Of a stretch of 16,973 bases of DNA, positions 14,656 to 16,973 are shown in pieces. This DNA is from Euryarchaeota archaeon UBA462 (GTDB lineage: Archaea; Thermoplasmatota; Poseidoniia; Poseidoniales; Thalassarchaeaceae): the NCBI GenBank assembly GCA_002506755.1, contig DAYD01000019.1, positions 1 through 16,973 on the forward strand. The letters are read 5' to 3'. The position numbers and the translations under genes are program-made. The notes beneath the pieces were generated by a model. It ran no database searches. It saw nothing but the letters and a program-made list of their open reading frames with translations, and was not told the DNA's origin. Numbering within the stretch: the stretch's first letter is position 1; every line of letters begins with the position of its first letter.

Positions 14656-15983
14656 TACGGAGTCACTCTTCTGCTATCTCTTGGGAAGGGGATCGCCTCT
14701 CTGATGTGCTCTGCTCCAGCCAACCAGGTACAAACCCTATCCACGCCAAGTCCAAACCCGCCGTGAGGGACTCCCCCATATCTTCTGATATCGATGTAGA
14801 ATTCATAGGGTTCTGTGGGGGTATCCTCTTCTCCTATCCTTTCGAGAATCTCATTCTCTGACCAAGTTCTTTCTCCGCCCCCGATTATCTCACCATATCC
14901 CTCTGGAGCCAGTAAATCATGGCACAGTACGTACTTTGGATCATCGGGGTCGGGCCGGTGGTAGAACGGTTTAGCGATACGGGGGTAATGGGTTAGGAAG
15001 TGAGGGACTTCAAAATCCTCGGTCAAAATTTTCTCCTTGGAATAGTCAAGATCTTGGCCCCATTCAATCTCTACGCCCTTCGATTGAAGAGTTTCCACGG
15101 CCTCGTCGTATCTCATTCGAGGGTAATCGCTATCCGCAAACCTTCCAATGGTTTCCAAATCTCTGTCTAGGTTTTCTAGTTCAGACTCCCTTTCTTCCAA
15201 AATAGTGTTCGCAATGTGCCTGACTACTGCTTCACCGTGTTCCATCACATCATCGTTGGAGGCCCATGCAATCTCCATTTCCGCGTGCCAGAACTCAGTG
15301 AGGTGCCTTCGAGTTCTGCTTTTCTCCGCTCTGAATGAGGGGGCCATGGTGTATAGCCTCTCAAGAGCCGGCATAGCAGCCTCTGCGTACAACTGCCAAG
15401 ACTGAGTAAGGTATGCCTTTCTTCCAAAATAAGGAACCTCGAATAGAGTGCTCCCCCCTTCTACGGCACCTGAGACAAAATTGGGTGCTTGGTACTCAAT
15501 AAAGTCCCTGTCTCGGAAGTAGGAGTGTATCGCACCGAAAACTGAGCTCCTTATCTTGAGCATAGTTGTCATCCTGCCAGTCCTCAGATACAGGTGGCGG
15601 TTGTCAAGTAAGAACTCGGTTTCACCCCCATCGGCCTCGACCATTGCTGACTCCGTAATGGGAAACGGCCTTTCCGGATTAACAGGTCCAATAACTGTAG
15701 CATTACTCACTTGTATCTCGTGGCCGTGCTCTCTGTCTGTGGATTGCACAATGCCTCTGATTACCACGCTAGACTCTATTAGTGCCTCACTTATTCTCTT
15801 GAAATCCTCTTCGCTTAGTGAGTCTCTTTTTGCGACGCATTGGACAATCCCTGTAGAGTCTCGAACAACTACGAATCGGATTTTGTTCGAACCCCTTGTT
15901 CTGTGGATCCAACCCTTGAGCTCGACTTCCTCTCCGTCAAAGGATCCTGACATGATGTCGCCGATCCAGAATTCCTTGGCCAT
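14655..15983 (-). CDS. asnS: Asparaginyl-tRNA synthetase
   Basis: A class II aminoacyl-tRNA synthetase charging tRNA-Asn with asparagine in the cytoplasm. Its 442 aa are normal for the archaeal type. The N-terminal OB-fold anticodon-binding domain spans about 18-110 (ELKGWIHRTR, FVVVRDSTGIVQCV). Motif 1 is around FRDRDFIEYQAP. Motif 2 is FRAEKSRTRRHLTEFWHAE (about 216-236). Motif 3 is GFGLGVDRVCTWLAG (about 406). HLTEFWHxE and the end HIREAIPFPR are typical of AsnRS; AspRS usually shows HLNE and a different end. This indicates direct asparaginylation in this organism; whether GatCAB is also used cannot be judged. The gene follows tRNA-Lys by 64 bases and overlaps the next gene by one base. 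Confidence 0.93.
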   Translation of the reverse strand: MAKEFWIGDIMSGSFDGEEVELKGWIHRTRGSNKIRFVVVRDSTGIVQCVAKRDSLSEEDFKRISEALIESSVVIRGIVQSTDREHGHEIQVSNATVIGPVNPERPFPITESAMVEADGGETEFLLDNRHLYLRTGRMTTMLKIRSSVFGAIHSYFRDRDFIEYQAPNFVSGAVEGGSTLFEVPYFGRKAYLTQSWQLYAEAAMPALERLYTMAPSFRAEKSRTRRHLTEFWHAEMEIAWASNDDVMEHGEAVVRHIANTILEERESELENLDRDLETIGRFADSDYPRMRYDEAVETLQSKGVEIEWGQDLDYSKEKILTEDFEVPHFLTHYPRIAKPFYHRPDPDDPKYVLCHDLLAPEGYGEIIGGGERTWSENEILERIGEEDTPTEPYEFYIDIRRYGGVPHGGFGLGVDRVCTWLAGAEHIREAIPFPRDSRRVTP

Positions 15984-16047
15984 GCTTTCCCCGAAGAGGC
16001 CTAGGAGATGCTGGGTTATGAATCCTTGATTGTCAATTCTTACGAAT

Positions 16048-16124
16048 TGGCGGGTCTGACGGGGTTCGAACCCGCGACCGCCCGGTTAAGAGCCGGGTGC
16101 TCTACCTGACTAAGCTACAGACCC
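16048..16124 (-). tRNA. tRNA-Lys (anticodon CTT), CCA encoded
   Basis: A 77-base cloverleaf including CCA. On the minus strand the acceptor GGGTCTG (16124-16118) pairs with CAGACCC (16058-16052); the discriminator is G and CCA is encoded at 16050-16048. The anticodon stem CCCGG/CCGGG holds the loop CTCTTAA, so the anticodon is CTT, reading AAG. The T arm CGGG-TTCGAA-CCCCG region is canonical. The gene lies 16 bases after the rpiA stop and 64 bases before asnS, so it may be cut from a longer transcript; a TTAAAG element about 24 bases upstream, inside the end of rpiA, is a weak promoter candidate. Confidence 0.96.
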
Positions 16125-16140
16125 AGCACGGGATTGGCGC

Positions 16141-16866
16141 TCAGTCTTTAACGCCGCCGGATGAGTTAAGTCGGCCATCTGGCTTGATCAGTGTGTTGAC
16201 CCCGACTTCGGAGGCGACAACAACGGCATCACAAATTCCTACGAATAGCCCGACCTCTACAACGCCGGATATTTCCCTTATTTCTTGTTCGAGATGGCCC
16301 GGGTTTGCAATTATTGGCCCAAAAGAGCAGTCGAGTATCATTCCCCCGTTGTCGGTGATAAAGGGTGCAATTTCTCCACCCCTAAGGAGAACCTCACCCG
16401 GGCAGATAGAGGAAATTGCATCTTTGACCCCTAACAACGATGCCGCATGAACTTCAACTGGCAAGTCGAATCTACCCAGTGTTTCAACTTGTTTGGTATG
16501 GTCGGCTACAACGACCATTGATCGTGATGCGAGAGCAACAATCTTCTCCCTCGTAAGAGCACCTCCACCCCCTTTTATGAGATCGAATCTGGAGTCGAAC
16601 TCGTCGGCTCCGTCAATCGTAAGATCCAGAGTATTTGCCTCGTCTAACTCAATAAGTGGTATTTCGAGCTTCGTCGCCAAATCCCTCGTAATTTCGCTCG
16701 TTGGAACTCCTACTATGTTCATTCCTTCTTCTCGAATCATTCTCGCTATTTCGATTATTGAGTACCGAACTGTCGAGCCAGTGCCAAGTCCTATAGCCAT
16801 GCCGTCGGAAACGAATGAGCATGCGGCTATTCCAGCCTGCTCTTTTAGATCCTCCAAGCTTGCCAT
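16141..16866 (-). CDS. rpiA: Ribose-5-phosphate isomerase A
   Basis: Interconverts ribose 5-phosphate and ribulose 5-phosphate, supplying ribose for nucleotides and linking to the non-oxidative pentose phosphate pathway. From the ATG at 16866 the protein is 241 aa, close to archaeal RpiA. The phosphate loop GLGTGSTV (26-33), TSEIT (56-60), DGADEFD (D85, D88), KGGGGALTREK (K98, E107) and ADHTK are all present; they match E. coli D81, D84, K94 and E103 with an offset of four. I chose 16866 because MASLEDLKEQAG aligns with the usual N-terminus. An upstream ATG at 16893 would add nine residues (MHVLAPPVI). It is followed 16 bases later by tRNA-Lys on the same strand. Confidence 0.93.
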   Translation of the reverse strand: MASLEDLKEQAGIAACSFVSDGMAIGLGTGSTVRYSIIEIARMIREEGMNIVGVPTSEITRDLATKLEIPLIELDEANTLDLTIDGADEFDSRFDLIKGGGGALTREKIVALASRSMVVVADHTKQVETLGRFDLPVEVHAASLLGVKDAISSICPGEVLLRGGEIAPFITDNGGMILDCSFGPIIANPGHLEQEIREISGVVEVGLFVGICDAVVVASEVGVNTLIKPDGRLNSSGGVKD

Positions 16867-16973
16867 GATTACGGGGGGGGCGAGAACGTGCATGATGGTT
16901 GCCCCGGACTATGCGGTGGGTTCTTTTCTTATGGGCAAGTCGGAGGTTTGAGGGAGCAGGAGGGTCGCTGACA
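16867..16973. other. Right-edge region upstream of rpiA
   Basis: These 107 bases hold no recognisable gene. A CCATAAGAA element on the minus strand (around 16930) could be a TATA box for rpiA; it would favour a start near the ATG at 16893. A run of eight C on the minus strand lies just before the preferred ATG. The end of a gene beyond the edge could overlap, but no frame is convincing. Confidence 0.4.

Noticed and set aside
1..16973. Search for CRISPR arrays, insertion sequences, phage genes, rRNA and riboswitches
   Set aside because: No regularly spaced short repeats with unique spacers, no transposase or integrase motifs with terminal inverted repeats, and no conserved riboswitch or rRNA sequence was seen by eye.

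Overview
The window looks archaeal and most resembles a Marine Group II (Candidatus Poseidoniales) euryarchaeon. This is inferred from the gene set and gene style; no search was run. The signs are: an archaeal-type asparaginyl-tRNA synthetase and RpiA; TATA-like boxes about 26 bases upstream of start codons with no clear Shine-Dalgarno, which suggests leaderless mRNAs; T-rich hairpin terminators; very large secreted proteins with PPC and thrombospondin type 3 (TSP3) modules; and acyl-CoA oxidation genes next to them. All protein genes lie on the minus strand, so transcription runs from high to low coordinates. The only plus-strand gene is tRNA-Gln.

Right part (about 12.9-17 kb): rpiA, tRNA-Lys(CTT), asnS, a small MerT-like membrane protein and an isovaleryl-CoA-dehydrogenase-type acyl-CoA dehydrogenase follow one another closely on the minus strand. 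The stop codon of the dehydrogenase touches the encoded CCA end of the convergent tRNA-Gln(TTG).

Middle part (5.98-12.9 kb): a giant subtilisin-family protease of about 1980 aa with a signal peptide and a C-terminal membrane anchor, followed by a 3-hydroxyacyl-CoA dehydrogenase. The protease reading frame stays open through the antisense of tRNA-Gln, but the likely true start is a GTG at 12829. The protease and the tRNA diverge from an 85-base shared promoter region.

Left part (1-5.9 kb): two exported proteins. The 1222-aa one has five PPC-like repeats of about 130 aa, then a strictly ordered calcium-binding TSP3 array with six Cys-x19-Cys pairs, one membrane helix and a very acidic tail. 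The other enters the window from the left edge (at least 661 aa, Cys-rich, PPC-like domains, signal peptide). A 253-base AT-rich gap between them holds a terminator hairpin, several perfect inverted repeats and a promoter.

Taken together, the left and middle parts read as a cell-surface module: an anchored protease plus calcium-stabilised, probably N-glycosylated stalk or adhesin proteins, suited to handling peptides or particles outside the cell. The acyl-CoA dehydrogenase and 3-hydroxyacyl-CoA dehydrogenase could burn fatty or branched-chain amino acid carbon inside. That functional link is inference. No CRISPR array, insertion sequence, phage gene or rRNA is visible.
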